Source: Aplectana chamaeleonis (taxonomy: Eukaryota > Nematoda > Chromadorea > Rhabditida > Cosmocercidae). From it: DNA of 64,000 nt. Shown here piece after piece: positions 46,686 to 57,720 of this stretch (the stretch's first letter is position 1; each line of letters opens with the position of its first letter). The notes under the pieces are model-generated. The model did no database searches and had not been told where the DNA came from. It was given only the letters and a program-made list of their open reading frames with translations. The translations under genes and the position numbers were made by a program. The stretch spans positions 744,001 through 808,000 of the forward strand of contig JAPDOI010000117.1 in the NCBI GenBank assembly GCA_029168955.1. The letters are read 5' to 3'.

Positions 46686-48320
46686 TATACATTGGATCCG
46701 AATCAAAAAAAAATTCGGATATTCGGATTTCGGATAACTCAAAAATCAAAGGTTGCGAATATCCGACTCATACGGATAGATTCAAAATAGCAACATCGGA
46801 TAATCCGAGTCATTCGGATAGGGAGGCTAAACGGATAGTCGGATCTCGGGTCAATACGAAAATCACGTTTTTTCGGTGATCCGGAATTCGGATCACTCGG
46901 ATTTCGACTTTTTTTCGGTGAGTCGAAATCAGAGTATCCGAGTCGGATATCCGGTCGGATACAAAATGGTGTAATTCAAAAAGTCTATCGAAAATCGATA
47001 GTCTGGCGAAAACCCTTCGTAAAAAAATCTACCTTACTATGATAAAAGATTTCATTGATAATCATCTTTATCTCGGAATATTTGCAAACCAAACAGATGT
47101 GATCACTTTTCACAATCTCTTCAAAGTGATAATGTTGAAGCATTAGTATAAATGAGTATCATGAGTATCAGTCCTTCAAATCGATTTAGTAAATACCCGT
47201 GCGTTCCTGTCTAATCCACTTAAAACAGGATTGCCCGTTCGATCAAAACACATGGTTTTTGGGATACAATCATACCCTCAATGCGCCATAAGGGGTTTGG
47301 TATACTTTTGCGACACACTGTCGCGTCGCTCTGCACAGCGACAGCGACCGCCTGTTGCGGAGCTCCCACCCTTGAGGTCTAGTGCATACTTCCCGTGACG
47401 AGCGACGCGACATAATCCTTGTCATCTAAATCGACCGAAAATCGATATTGCTAATATGCACAGTCGCGGCCGCGAAAAGTATGCACTAGGCCGTAAACCT
47501 GTCGTTGTCGCAGTGCTCTGCAAGCTTCGGCCCGCCACAGCGACAGTGACAGCGACAGGCTTCGGCCCAGCAACGTCGGAAATAATTTCCACCACTTTTG
47601 TCGCTGTCGCTGCCGCCCCGCCGTAGTTTCTCTATATTTGTTAATCATCCTTTGTAAGTACCTGTCCATTAACTCTCTATAAGAATATTTATTTCCCCTA
47701 TTTCACTGTTTTTCAATCGAACAAACGGCGGCGAAGAGGTAAGAGACGCAGAGACAGAAATATGATTCGGCGACAAATCATTGTCACGCCCACTTTCTCT
47801 CGCTTTGGAGAGCGACGCACTTTCTAACGCTTTGAAGAGCGACGCCACTTTGAAAGGCCCTATACTTGCACAGACAACTCAATCAAAGAGGATCAATGCC
47901 AATTATGCGCAAAATCTGCATTGCTGATGCGCAGAAAACCCAGCGTAAATTTCACGATGCGCGCCATTTGGATGATGCAGTGTACGCACCTGTAGGGCTA
48001 CTGTAGAATGGAATGTCGAGTCGTGACATCAGATAGGCTTGTTTGAGTAACAGGACATGCCGAATCTACCAATATTCGACTCGTTATCCGATCCGAATGA
48101 TGACGTTTCTCGGATATTCGGTATCCGAATCATTATCCGACTCATGGCACATTTCGGTAATTAAGATTTCGAATCAAACGGATCTTGGCGTTTTTTCGGT
48201 GAATCGGATTTTGGCTCATTCGGATTTTGACGTTTTTACGGTGAATCGGATTTTGAGTCATGAAAATTTCGGTTCATTCGGTTGGATATCCGAAAATGAG
48301 TGAGTCGGATCCAATGTGTA
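46686..48320. mobile_element. 1.6-kb element with 8-bp TSD ACAACCAC
   Basis: Ends TATACATTGGATCCGA and TCGGATCCAATGTGTA are inverted and flanked by ACAACCAC (46678-46685 and 48321-48328). Subterminal zones repeat CGGATATTCGGAT and TCGGTGAATCGGATTTTG. The 8-bp TSD points to hAT; the TIR start is atypical. The interior carries GC-rich GCGACAGCGACAG repeats (about 47330-47840). Confidence 0.7.
47320..47840. repeat. inverted GCGACAGCGAC-type repeats
   Basis: CACTGTCGCGTCGCTCTGCA and CCACAGCGACAGTGACAGCG face each other with ATTGTCGC-like ends; the sequence reads as a nested foldback. No gene. Confidence 0.45.
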
Positions 48321-48717
48321 ACAACCACCACGCTCACGCAACGAAAAAAATCTACTATGGCATCAGAGTAACCTTCCAAATCCGAAACTAAAGTAACTCC
48401 AGGCGAGCACCAAGGCATGATCTCGTTCCCGGGATAGCCACCCTGAGAACACTGTACACCTGAATTTTCAAGCTATTTCCAAAGTATGCAAGGGCTTCAA
48501 GACATGAAAATGGTGATCGGCCTGCCCAAATACATACTCAGGCAAACCATCGCTCCGAGCGGGACCGGCTCCTCCCAATTATGACGTCATCGCCCGGACA
48601 GCGGCCGAGGGGCCAACTGGCACCGCGGCCCCTGTCCGGTGCCAGTTCGCCCCTCGGTCGCTCTCCGGTCGCTCTCGGAGCCACAGCGGTGCCATCGCCA
48701 GAGATAGAGAGACGCGG

Positions 48718-48778
48718 GATTGGTTGTTCTTTGAGTGATAACGTGCGAGCCACGTTATCACTCAAAGAACAACCAATC
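48718..48778. promoter_or_regulatory. perfect 28-bp palindrome with CCAAT ends, upstream of TATA
   Basis: Two 28-base arms around CGAGC begin GATTGGTTG and end CAACCAATC, placing an inverted CCAAT box on each side 8 bases before TATAAAAGG. Confidence 0.6.
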
Positions 48779-48785
48779 CTGCGGG

Positions 48786-48793
48786 TATAAAAG
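48786..48793 (+). promoter_or_regulatory. TATA box of S
   Basis: TATAAAAG in the context GCGGGTATAAAAGGCGG. The AATTTTTGG site is about 80 bases downstream. Confidence 0.5.
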
Positions 48794-48871
48794 GCGGCTC
48801 GTCTCGAGTAGACGGGTAGTTGAGACTGAGACCACTCTTGAGAGGTGACCACCGATCACTCTCAGGATGAC

Positions 48872-48904
48872 AATTTTTGGCGGCCGAGGGGATCCCTCAT
48901 GGCC
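48872..48904 (+). ncRNA. Sm-like site plus hairpin in S
   Basis: AATTTTTGG, one C, then GGCCGAGGGGATCCCTCATG.., folding as GGCC-GAGGG/CCCTC-GGCC. The stem bases differ from R2 but pairing is kept. Confidence 0.35.
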
Positions 48905-49260
48905 CGCGGTGGGGAAGGCTTCCTCATTGCGGACCATACTGGGATGGTATCCTTGTTGCGGCCTGTGGCAGGATTAACATCCTGACCCGCAGGCTGTAAC
49001 AAGTACCTTATCCTCTTAACAGGCTTAATCCTCTCCAGAAGAGGCGGAAATAAAGAAAAAATAGCAATTAGGAAATTTTTGAAAATCGCCCGAACAGAGA
49101 CCGCAGTCCAGTTGGGACCGAAGATCGCTCCAAGCGATACTCCTGCGGCCCGGAGAGCGGCTGCTGTGGCCCGAGTAGATGGCTAATTTTCGCTCGGAGC
49201 GGAAAGGCAGCGCCGCTCGAGTAGCTCTCCGGTACCGCTCGGAGCGATGGTTTGCCTGAG

Positions 49261-49922
49261 TAGATTTGAATTGGCCAAAGTTTTGAAGATCGAACTTTTG
49301 AAGAACCCTTTCAAAGATTCAAAGACATCGCGCGCAGGAAACCTCACGAATTTTGATGATTTTTTTTTCTCAGACAGGCCGGCCTTCCCTGTAAAGTAGG
49401 GAGGCGAAGAGAAATTCGTAAAAACCTTGAATTTCAAGTAAATTCTTTTTCGAGCCCTTTGAAAGAGCGGTTAAAGTTCACATTGCAACCGCTTTCATAA
49501 CATCATCCTCACAGGTTAAACTGCTTCCTAAAGATGAGCTAGGCGGGAAAAAAATTTTAAGATCACTTTATTATTGAAGGAAATTGTTTTGGCTATCTAT
49601 TCTCGACAGAGTCTGGCTCGGCAATGTGCGGCGAAACTTTGAGTACCGGTAACAGGAGAGCAGACTCTACCCGGTAAAAATTTTTGGGAACTACTTGAAA
49701 AGTAGAATTTGTGCTGCGAAACCCTTAGACCTCTACATAAAGGATTCCGAAAAATCAACTTCAATGCAAATTTTAAGATTATTTCTAACGCAGCCAATTC
49801 ATGAAAAAAGTATGGAGATTGCTCCTCTATTATCACGCAGCACTGTAGGAAAACTCTTGTAAGAACTTTGATGTTTTTTTTCAACATTTCATGCCTTTTG
49901 GTGACATTGTATATGATCACAA
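49261..49922. other. no gene recognised
   Basis: Short ORFs only. Confidence 0.35.
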
Positions 49923-50088
49923 GATATCACAAGGTAACTGAACGCAAAACTCAGATGTCAGGCAGGACTCGAACCTGCATTGCACGCTTTTCGGGACAGA
50001 GTGTTACCATTATACCACCGACACCCCGCTCAGCATTAGAAGAAAAGTCATCTGAGTATTGCGGTCAACTTAGCTACCTTGTGATATC
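49923..50088. repeat. 166-bp inverted-repeat unit containing a tRNA-like sequence
   Basis: GATATCACAAGGTAACT and AGCTACCTTGTGATATC form the outer ends; a second inverted pair ACTCAGATG/CATCTGAGT lies inside. The tRNA-like body fills the centre. Confidence 0.65.
49955..50024 (-). tRNA. tRNA-like sequence (Gly-like), probable pseudogene
   Basis: On the minus strand GTGTCGG pairs fully with CTGACAT as the acceptor stem (with two G-T pairs). The D region is TGGTATAATGGTAACA. The T arm GCAGGTTCGAGTCCTGC has a perfect 5-bp stem. The anticodon stem (CTCTG/AAGCG) has two mismatches and lacks the invariant T before the anticodon, so decoding function is doubtful. Confidence 0.45.
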
Positions 50089-50282
50089 GTAAAAACGATT
50101 TCCTTGGAATACAAAGCGATTTCAGGAAACCTAGGGCCATAGAGCACATCGGCAGGTAACAATTCAAGCTATGAACATGGGAACGCTTTCAGATGCCTTA
50201 AAAAACCTTCGTTCAGAAAAGTTATGAACATTGGATGTTTTTTGCCAAGTTCGCCAGATGCTCCGCGTCCTTACAAAACTTA

Positions 50283-51723
50283 CAAGGGAAGTATACAAAC
50301 AGTAGGTCGGATCTGCCAAAACGGCGTTATTATCTATTCTGGCTCAATAGTAAAACTGCACAGTATCCCGCCCCGAGCTGCAGGTTCAAAAAAGTTTGAG
50401 CATTTTTCAAGCCTTGCGAAAGGGCAGGTGAAGTGTTTACAGTGGTAAACGCATCCAATCAGGCATTTTTTTTGGAGTTTAAAAAATTTTCTCGGATTTA
50501 GCTCGAAAGTTGTATGTAGGGGTAATCTAGGGTATTGAACACGAATCTGGAGTCCATTTGTTGAAATGTCGAGGTTTACTGTAGGTTACGGTAGGCAACA
50601 TCTCATTTAGGGGCCAAAACCCACCTTAGTATTTTTAAAATCGACAAACGGACGTTGAATTCGTATTCTCCACCGCGAATAACCCCCGTATACTAATTTT
50701 GATTAAAATCTGAGATGTTTACCAAACTACCGTATACCCACCGTAATCTACCGTAATCTGCAAAAAATCGATAAACGTACTCCAGATTCGTGTTAGGCAC
50801 TCCAAATAACCCTCAGAGAAAGATTTTGAGACACATCTATCGTAGAAATTTGAAAATCTCGAAAGTGGCGTTTTTCCCTCGAAATTTTCTCCGGTTGGGA
50901 AGCTTCGAGCGAATTAGGCCGAAAACTCTGGAAAATCGACAAACAAACCTTAGATTCGTGATCAGCGCCCCAACAAACCCACTTCACCCAAATTTTGCTC
51001 AGAGGGGTAGTTTTGGGCGCTGAACACATTTATGAGGTCCGTCTCCGGATTTTCCACCAGACTAATACTCTTTTGGAAGGTTTAAAGGCAGTGTTCACGA
51101 CAAGAATCGTTTTTCTGCTTTTCCGCCTCTCTTGGAGACGGTCCCATGCTGATTCCAATGATATTTTTGGAATCGTACAAGACCTTCTAGGAACGGAGTT
51201 ATGGTCTCTTAAAAATTGAGCAAGGGAAGCATGGTGGACGAGTTGTCCGAGGCTTGTAACTTCCGTCTTTTGCAGCCGATGTATGCGAGCTGATCTGAGT
51301 AAAGAGAGAAGTTGAGAATGAATGGAAGAACGTGGCTATTGATCGGAAATCATCGCTCATCTCACAATCTCGAGCATTCTTTTGTTCACGTGGGTGGGCG
51401 TGGAAAGTGCATCTGGGGGTGACGAGCTGACGGGTGTCCAACTTTGGGGCCGTAGGGAACCGTTCCAAGCTAATTTTTCTTAGTTTTTTCAACGTTAGAG
51501 TTGCGCTAGGCCCCGCAGCTGCCGATCTCCACCAAAAAATCAGACATGGTTTTTATCGTGGACACTGCCTTTAAAAGCACAAAAAACGACCTTTTTAAAC
51601 TTGTAACTTCTCGGAACCTGCAGCTCGGGGCGGCATACTGCGCAGTTTTACTATTGAGCCACAAGAGATACAATACTAATTGTTTAGGCAGATCCGACCT
51701 ACGCTTTGTATACTTCCCTTGTT
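50283..51723. mobile_element. Harbinger-type foldback H3, TSD TTA, hosting a MITE
   Basis: Ends CAAGGGAAGTATACAAAC and TTGTATACTTCCCTTG are flanked by TTA (50280-50282 and 51724-51726). Arms carry GTAGGTCGGATCTGCC and the inverse. The interior shares GTAGATTACGGT-type motifs with H1, H2 and H4. A TTAA MITE sits at 51086-51570. Confidence 0.75.
51086..51570. mobile_element. TTAA MITE, AGGCAGTGTTCACGA family
   Basis: Ends AGGCAGTGTTCACGACAAGAA and TTATCGTGGACACTGCCT lie between TTAA at 51082-51085 and 51571-51574. Confidence 0.75.
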
Positions 51724-51726
51724 AAC

Positions 51727-52685
51727 GCGAATGTTGTATAGGCTGCAGCTCAAGGTCGTTGGTTTGTGTCAGCTTTATGTACAGAGACCAGGCCTTGCCA
51801 TTGAAAATTCTTAACTCCCGCCATTTTATGAAAGGTGGAAGATGAGGCAAATCCTATCTGGAGTTAGACTCAAATCATATATGAGAATGACGGTTGAAAT
51901 GGTGTTGAAAATCCACGAGATGAAGGGCGCGGCGCCGATATTGTGGCATGGCGCCTCTGGCGCCGAACGGCTGAGCGCACAACGCGCCAGCCGGAGCCAA
52001 GGCTAAGACGGCGCCGTGGGGCGACCACATCGATCGGCGCCTGATGTCGCCACGGTGCCGGCTTCTTGGGGGAGAAAAACTAGCTGCCCCCTGGCAGACA
52101 AGAGTGACCACCCGCTAGAGCTTAATGGAGCTTCGCTATTTGCCCCTAGAGATTGAAGAAAAAACACTTTGATATATTGTGCGAGTAGGAATACGGGGTA
52201 TGAGTACTCCGTGCTCTCTAGGGAGCCTCGCAAGGTCCCCCTGGATTAGAAAGATGATGCATGTTTTCTGGTCAGTTGTGGGACTCTCTCTCGAAATCTG
52301 AATTAGGATTCAGCGGAGGACGTTTGAGCAAGGAATTACAGCCTGTCAACGTTGGTACTTCATGAGGCTGAGATAAACACCACATTTGCTTATCTTCGAT
52401 AGACAACGGCTATTCCACATGCTGAACTTGGAAATGAGGTCAGTTTCTTCTCAGGTAAATTTAGTTGTTCTGAATACGGCGAGTATTTGTTCTGAATCCG
52501 TAAAAATCCAGAACAATTTCTCGACTGATTCTGGAGAATTCTCGATGAATTTTCAACAACTTCTCACCGTTTTCTCCAGAATTTTAAGCCAATTCAGGAG
52601 ATCTCTTGCTGAATTCTCGACAACATTTTACGATTTTTAGTATCAGGAATGGGGTTCAGTTCATACTTGGAACCGCTATAGGGAG
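51727..52685. other. no gene; tandem GAATTCTCGAC-type repeats at 52440-52640
   Basis: Degenerate units of about 25 bases (CTGAATTCTCGACAAC-like) occur at 52440-52640 and in opposite sense at 54850-55170. Confidence 0.4.
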
Positions 52686-52950
52686 GTCATCCTAGCTGCC
52701 GCCGGCATCTGGAAGATGATGCTCCCCGCGGTCTCCGGGCGCGAAACCATCCCCCCCCCGAGCCAAGGGACCCATCCCCTCAGCGGCCAAAATTTGTCCT
52801 TCGGCTTCTGAGTGATCCTTTAGAGGTGACTTCAAGTCACCACCCAGGATCGCTCTCGACGAGTGAGCACTCAATGAGATGAAGCGCCTTTTATACCCTT
52901 TGGCTTGTTTACTCTGAGCATGATAATGATACCAGAAAAGAAGAATTCCT
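52686..52950 (-). mobile_element. partial R-type element (TATA plus hairpin module)
   Basis: Read leftward: TATAAAAGGCGC (TATA at 52895-52888), GGTGACTTGAAGTCACC, AAATTTTGG (52795-52787), then a GCTGAGGGGA..TCCCTTGGC hairpin and GGAGACCGCGG. Element ends were not found. Confidence 0.55.
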
Positions 52951-53189
52951 AAGAAGCCTTCAACATCATCTCCACATTCAGTTCTGCCTGGGCTCATCTG
53001 TGTAATGGAAGACTGAAACTTCTGTATCTTGGTCACAGACGAGAGGTCCGCTGGTGGTTGCTTGCTCTGCACGATGTCCTGCTCACTCCTGCTATAGTCC
53101 TGTCCAACTTCCTACCAGATTCCTACTCTTTATTTGACGAATTGTGCAGGGCTACTGGAGCCCTGCACACAATGTACTGAGTCCTCTAA

Positions 53190-54270
53190 CAAGGGAACCA
53201 CAATAAGTCATAGTGACCATTCCAAATGAAATGTACTTTTCTAGAACCACTTTCAGACGAAAAGTCCGAATATGCCCATCGCAGCTGCCTAGACCCACTC
53301 TGAAAAAAGTTATGTGCGTTTTTTAAAGCTTCGCGGCAAGGTAAGGCTTCGCGGCCCCATGGAATTTTCAGGGTGTTTTTGAATTTTTCTCCGGATTCTG
53401 CTATAAACATGTATGTAGGGGTAATCTGGGATGGTGAACACGAATCTGGGGTTTACTTGCCCAAATTTTAAGGTCTACTGTAGGTTACGGTAATTAACAT
53501 GCCATTTAGGAGACAAAACCTACCTCAATATTCCGATAATCGACAAATGGACATCAAATTCGTATTCAGCACCCCAAATAACCCCCACATAGCAACTTTG
53601 AGACAAATCTGAGACTTTGACCAAACTACCGTATACCCACCGTAATCTACCGTAAGCTGCCAAAAATCGATAAACTGACATCAGATTCGTGTTCAGCACT
53701 CCGAATAACCCCCAGAAGAACGATTTGAGCCACATCTGTTGCCAATTCCGGAAATCTTCAAAAGTCGCGATTTGCCATAAAATTCTCCCCGGATGGGAAT
53801 CTGCGAACGAATTCAGTCGAAAACTTCGGAAAATCGATAAATGAACGTCAGATTCGTGATCAGCGCCCCAAATAACCCCCCAGAGCGAATTTTTAGTCAA
53901 ATCTGGACTATTTTTCTAAAACGCTTCGAGAGCCCATCTGATTGGTATAAATAAACGCCCAACCGAAAATCCGTGAAGTCCAAAACGCCGTTAGTCTGCG
54001 CAAAGTTTGGAAAATGTTCCTTCAACCTAACTTTGCTTAGTGGGATAGTTTTGGACGCTGAACACGATTATGAGGTCAGTTTCCGGATTTTCGTAATGTA
54101 CTTTTTGGAGGGTACAATAAGTACGAAAATCAGAGAAAAAATGCCTATAACTTTTTCCAGAGTGGGTCTAGGCAGCTGCGATGGGCATATTCGGACTTCT
54201 CGTCCGAAAATGGTTCTAGAAAAGTACACTTCATTTGGAATGGTCACTATGACTGATTGTGGTTCCCTTG
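53190..54270. mobile_element. Harbinger-type foldback H2, TSD TAA
   Basis: Ends CAAGGGAACCACAATAAG and GATTGTGGTTCCCTTG are flanked by TAA (53187-53189 and 54271-54273). Arms carry GACCATTCCAAATGAAATGT and TCCGAATATGCCCATCGCAG. The interior matches H1. Confidence 0.8.
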
Positions 54271-54284
54271 TAAGAGAGCATGCT

Positions 54285-54430
54285 GCGATAGTGCCGCTAC
54301 CCACGACTGTGCCGCGACAGTACCATGGCGGATCCGCTATCGCCACCGTGCCAGGTAGATTCTGCGGAAGTGTCTTGGACCTCGACAACGCCGCGACATT
54401 GCCGCGATAGTACCGCAGCAGTTCCACGTT
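54285..54430. repeat. degenerate TGCCGCGACAGT tandem repeat
   Basis: Twelve-base-like units (GTGCCGCTACCC, GTGCCGCGACAG, TGCCGCGATAGT). A similar short run lies at 58770-58812. Confidence 0.5.
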
Positions 54431-54544
54431 AGATCCGTTCCGACTACTCGAGGATGCGTCAGTGAACCTGAGTCAACAGTGATACCTTGTCGTGTGTGGT
54501 AAAACGAGGTTGTTGCCATCAAAATCACTCGAATGTGAGGTACT

Positions 54545-54690
54545 TCCCGCATGTCCTGCTCACTCTGTGCAGATTCTTGCGCGCACTGCACCATGTCCTG
54601 CGCCCTTCGCGCAGGTCCGCACCCACACTGCACAATGTCCTGTGCATTTCATACAGGTTCGTGCCCAATGTCCTGCGCACTACGTGCAGG
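54545..54690. repeat. minisatellite, ATGTCCTGCGCAC units of about 45-50 bp
   Basis: Four units start ATGTCCTGC or TGTCCTG and contain CGCGCAGGT..CACACTGCAC. Overlapping open frames arise from the repeat. Confidence 0.6.
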
Positions 54691-54839
54691 TTGTCCTGCC
54701 TGTCGAAAGCAACGTCTCGTACAGTTCCGATTCTTTCCTTCACAATCCTATTCGAGTCCTTTTCAATCCTTCTCCCGATTCCCAGCTCAGCGTTCGACAC
54801 AGCCCTCGCTTGAGCTGTGCACATATTTTATCTTTCAAA

Positions 54840-55170
54840 CGCAGCTGCTTGTTGACGACATGGAAAACTGGTCGAGAAATTGTCAAAGATTGAAAACTTG
54901 TCGAGAAATAAGAGAACTCCGCTGAATTTAGAAAGTTCAAATTTCTAGAGCAGCCGTCCAGAATTTTCCAAAAATTTTCGACGGAATCGGAACAAATTCT
55001 ATAGCTGGCGAGAAAATGTTCTGAATTCTGCAGCATTTCTGCAGCATTTCTCGACAAAAACACGATTTTCCTGAATTCTCGAGAACTTCTCCCTGAATTC
55101 AGAACAACTTTCAGATTCTGAACCTATTCAGGACAAGTTTTCGACAAATTCAGGACAACTAGTTTTACCT
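54840..55170. repeat. degenerate GAATTCTCGA(C/G)AACTT repeats
   Basis: Repeated TTCTCGACA, CTGAATTC and CAGGACAA phrases; opposite-strand relatives lie at 52440-52640. Confidence 0.5.
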
Positions 55171-55723
55171 GAGTTGGTTTTCGAAAAATTACTAGCTAGG
55201 AAATAGTGAATTACAAACTTGAAGAGTCCACGAGTCCACACTCAGATCTGACCTAAAATTTCGCTAAACGGGTCGATTGAAGTGACTATCGCGAATCTGT
55301 GGTCTATTTGTCATAGTTCACTAGCCTTCGCCATATTCTGCTCAAAGGTGGCTATTGGGAGGAAATTCTAGAGCCAGGATCAGGCAGACCGCTGTCCAAC
55401 CCCTCGACGAAGCTACGTCTCCCCACATGGAGATCAACATTTTTGAAAAATATCCAAAACTTTTACGTCCTTCCCCAGGTTCTGAAAAGAATTTTAAGAG
55501 TATTTTGCAGTCATAATTTTCAAACAAGTTTTTTTTTTACCTAAATTTTCTTTGAATAATTGCTGCACTTACATTTAAAAAAATACTGGACGATACACAA
55601 GTTATCCTTTTCCGACTGATTAGCCTCGGGGAGTGTATCTTCGCTATAGAGCAACAACATCTATTTTGAGAAAGAAGTAATTTAAATTGTTATACAGATC
55701 GTCATGCAAGATACACTATCTAA

Positions 55724-56766
55724 CTAGGGAAGTATGCAAAACGTAGGTCTGATCTGCCAAAACGACTAGTGTCGTTAGTATCTCTTGTGGCTCAATAGTA
55801 ACACTGCGCAGTATCCCGCCGCGAGCCGCAGGTTCCAACAAGTTACAAGCTTAGAAAGCTCAATTTTTGTGCTTTTTGTACCTTCCAAAAAGCGCGTTAT
55901 TTTTCGGACCTCATGAATGTGTTCAGCACCCAAAACTACCCCCCTGAGCAAATTTTGGATGAACGAACATTTTCCGTACTTTGTCCAGACTGACAGCGTT
56001 TTGGACTTGTACGGATTTTCGGTTGGGCCCTATTTATGCCAATTGAGGGCTCTGGAAGCGTTTTGGAAAAATGTTCCAGATTTGACTTGGAATTCCCCCA
56101 GTTTGGGGCGCTGATCACGGTTTTGAGATTTATTAGTCGATTTCCAAAAGTTCTCGGCTCATTTCGTTTGAAGCTTCCCAACCGAGGAAAATTTCGAGGG
56201 AAAAACACCACTTTCGAGATTTCCGGTTTTCTACTATAGATATGGCTCAAAATCATTTTCTGATGGTTATTTGGAGTGCTGAACACGAATCTGGAGTCCG
56301 TTCATCGATTTTGCAGATCACGGTAGATTACGGTGGGTATTTGGTCAAAATCTCAGATTTTACTCAAAATTTATATACGGCGGTTATTCGGGATCAAGAA
56401 TACGAATTTAACGTCCGTTTGTCGATTTTCAAAATACTAAGGTGGTTTTGACTAAATGACATGTTACCTACCGTCACCTACAGTAAGCCTCAAAATTTCG
56501 ACAAATGGACTCCAGATTCGTGTTCGACACCCTTGATTACCCCTACATACAACTTTTGAGCTAAATCCGAGGAACTTTTTTGAAACTAGAAAAAAAATGC
56601 CTGATGGGTACCCTTCCCTTTTCGCCAGGCTTAAAAAATGCTCATAACTTTTTTGAACCTGCTGCTCACGGCGGGATACTGCGCAGTTTTACTATTGAGC
56701 CAGAAAAGATACTAACCATACTAGTCGTTTTGGCAGATCCGACCTACGCTTTTTATACTTCCCTTG
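55724..56766. mobile_element. Harbinger-type foldback H4, TSD TAA
   Basis: Ends CTAGGGAAGTATGCAAAAC and TTTTTATACTTCCCTTG are flanked by TAA (55721-55723 and 56767-56769). Arms carry CGTAGGTC, GATCTGCCAAAACGACTAGT and ATCCCGCCGCGAGCCGCAGG with their inverses. Same family as H3. Confidence 0.8.
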
Positions 56767-56769
56767 TAA

Positions 56770-57433
56770 GATCGACGCATTTTGATGGAGTTTCATTGAG
56801 AACAATGACTGATAGCACTATCAAGTAGCAGATACGGGCAGAAGTCTACATTCTGAGGGATAAGAAACCCCTAACTAGGTTTTCATCGAGACCTCCGGGT
56901 GGAAGGAACCCTTTTGTTGGTGCGCAAACGTTCACAGGCTCAAAAAGTTTGATTCCCCACGAGTATTGTTCAAATAAGGGGTGCGAGCGCGGGTGGAAGA
57001 GGGATGTCACCGGCGGTGGCTTTTGGCACTGTACGGCCCAACAGTGCCCGCAAAACCACTACAGAAGGCGAACGCAACTTGGCATTGGAGCGCGATATTT
57101 TTCGACGGCTCGCCGCAGTGATAGGTAGAACCACCTACTCCGGAATGCTTTAGATTGAGGAAATTTCGAGGAAAATCGTGGTAGTTAGTAGAAAATAGGC
57201 CAAGAATGAAAATTTTAACTTTAGTGTCTCAGGATTGCTTTTTTGAACAAAAATTTACCACTGTCCAATTCCGGCCGGGGGCGCGGTTTTGGACAACGGT
57301 AAAACGCGCTTGAGGCGATTTTCTTCGTGATTTTACGGTGGCGGGAGGAGTTTTAGGTATCAGTTCATAAGGAATTTCATGGATAATCTGAATCTTCTTT
57401 CAGAATTTTGAAAATCTGAAATTTTATGGGGGG
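56770..57433. other. no gene recognised
   Basis: Unassigned sequence with no TIR pair noted. Confidence 0.35.
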
Positions 57434-57720
57434 ACGTACTGTGCTTCTCTGAGTCAAAGTCCGGTCCGCAATTGCGTTTCGACACGGTCTGCGGCCGCGC
57501 GCTTTTCAAATGGAAGAGTTTCCAGCGCCGCAGTCGCCGATCTCTTAAATCTAGGTGGGTTTAGGAAACTGGAAACTAAAAAAATTGGGGAAAACAGTAT
57601 AAAAAAATCACATCGTGTCTGTTTTGGGGCTGAAACTCGTCTGACTCGAGCGCGTGCTGCCGCAAAGCGAGTCGAGACGCAATTGCGGACCGGATATTAG
57701 CCCAGAGAAGCACAGTACGT
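57434..57720. repeat. foldback element, ACGTACTGTGCTTCTCTGAG family (copy 2)
   Basis: Ends ACGTACTGTGCTTCTC and GAGAAGCACAGTACGT are perfect inverse copies, with further pairing of CCGGTCCGCAATTGCG and CGCAATTGCGGACCGG. The centre matches the copy at 21484-21767. Confidence 0.75.

Larger units (their letters stand above)
48537..49260 (+). mobile_element. S: TATA-box mobile element with CCAAT palindrome
   Basis: TIRs of about 28 bp start CTCAGGCAAACCATCGC at both ends and are flanked by TA (48535-48536 and 49261-49262). Inside are GC-rich inverted CGGCCGAGGGGCCAACTGG blocks, a 61-base palindrome at 48718-48778, a TATA box (48786-48793), then AATTTTTGG at 48872-48880 with an immediate hairpin (48882-48904). 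An AATAAA-like GGAAATAAAG lies near 49049. TIR start and downstream module match R1/R2, so these form one superfamily. Confidence 0.7.

Noticed and set aside
54487..54925. Cys/His-rich overlapping ORFs
   Set aside because: Created by the ATGTCCTGCGCAC minisatellite.
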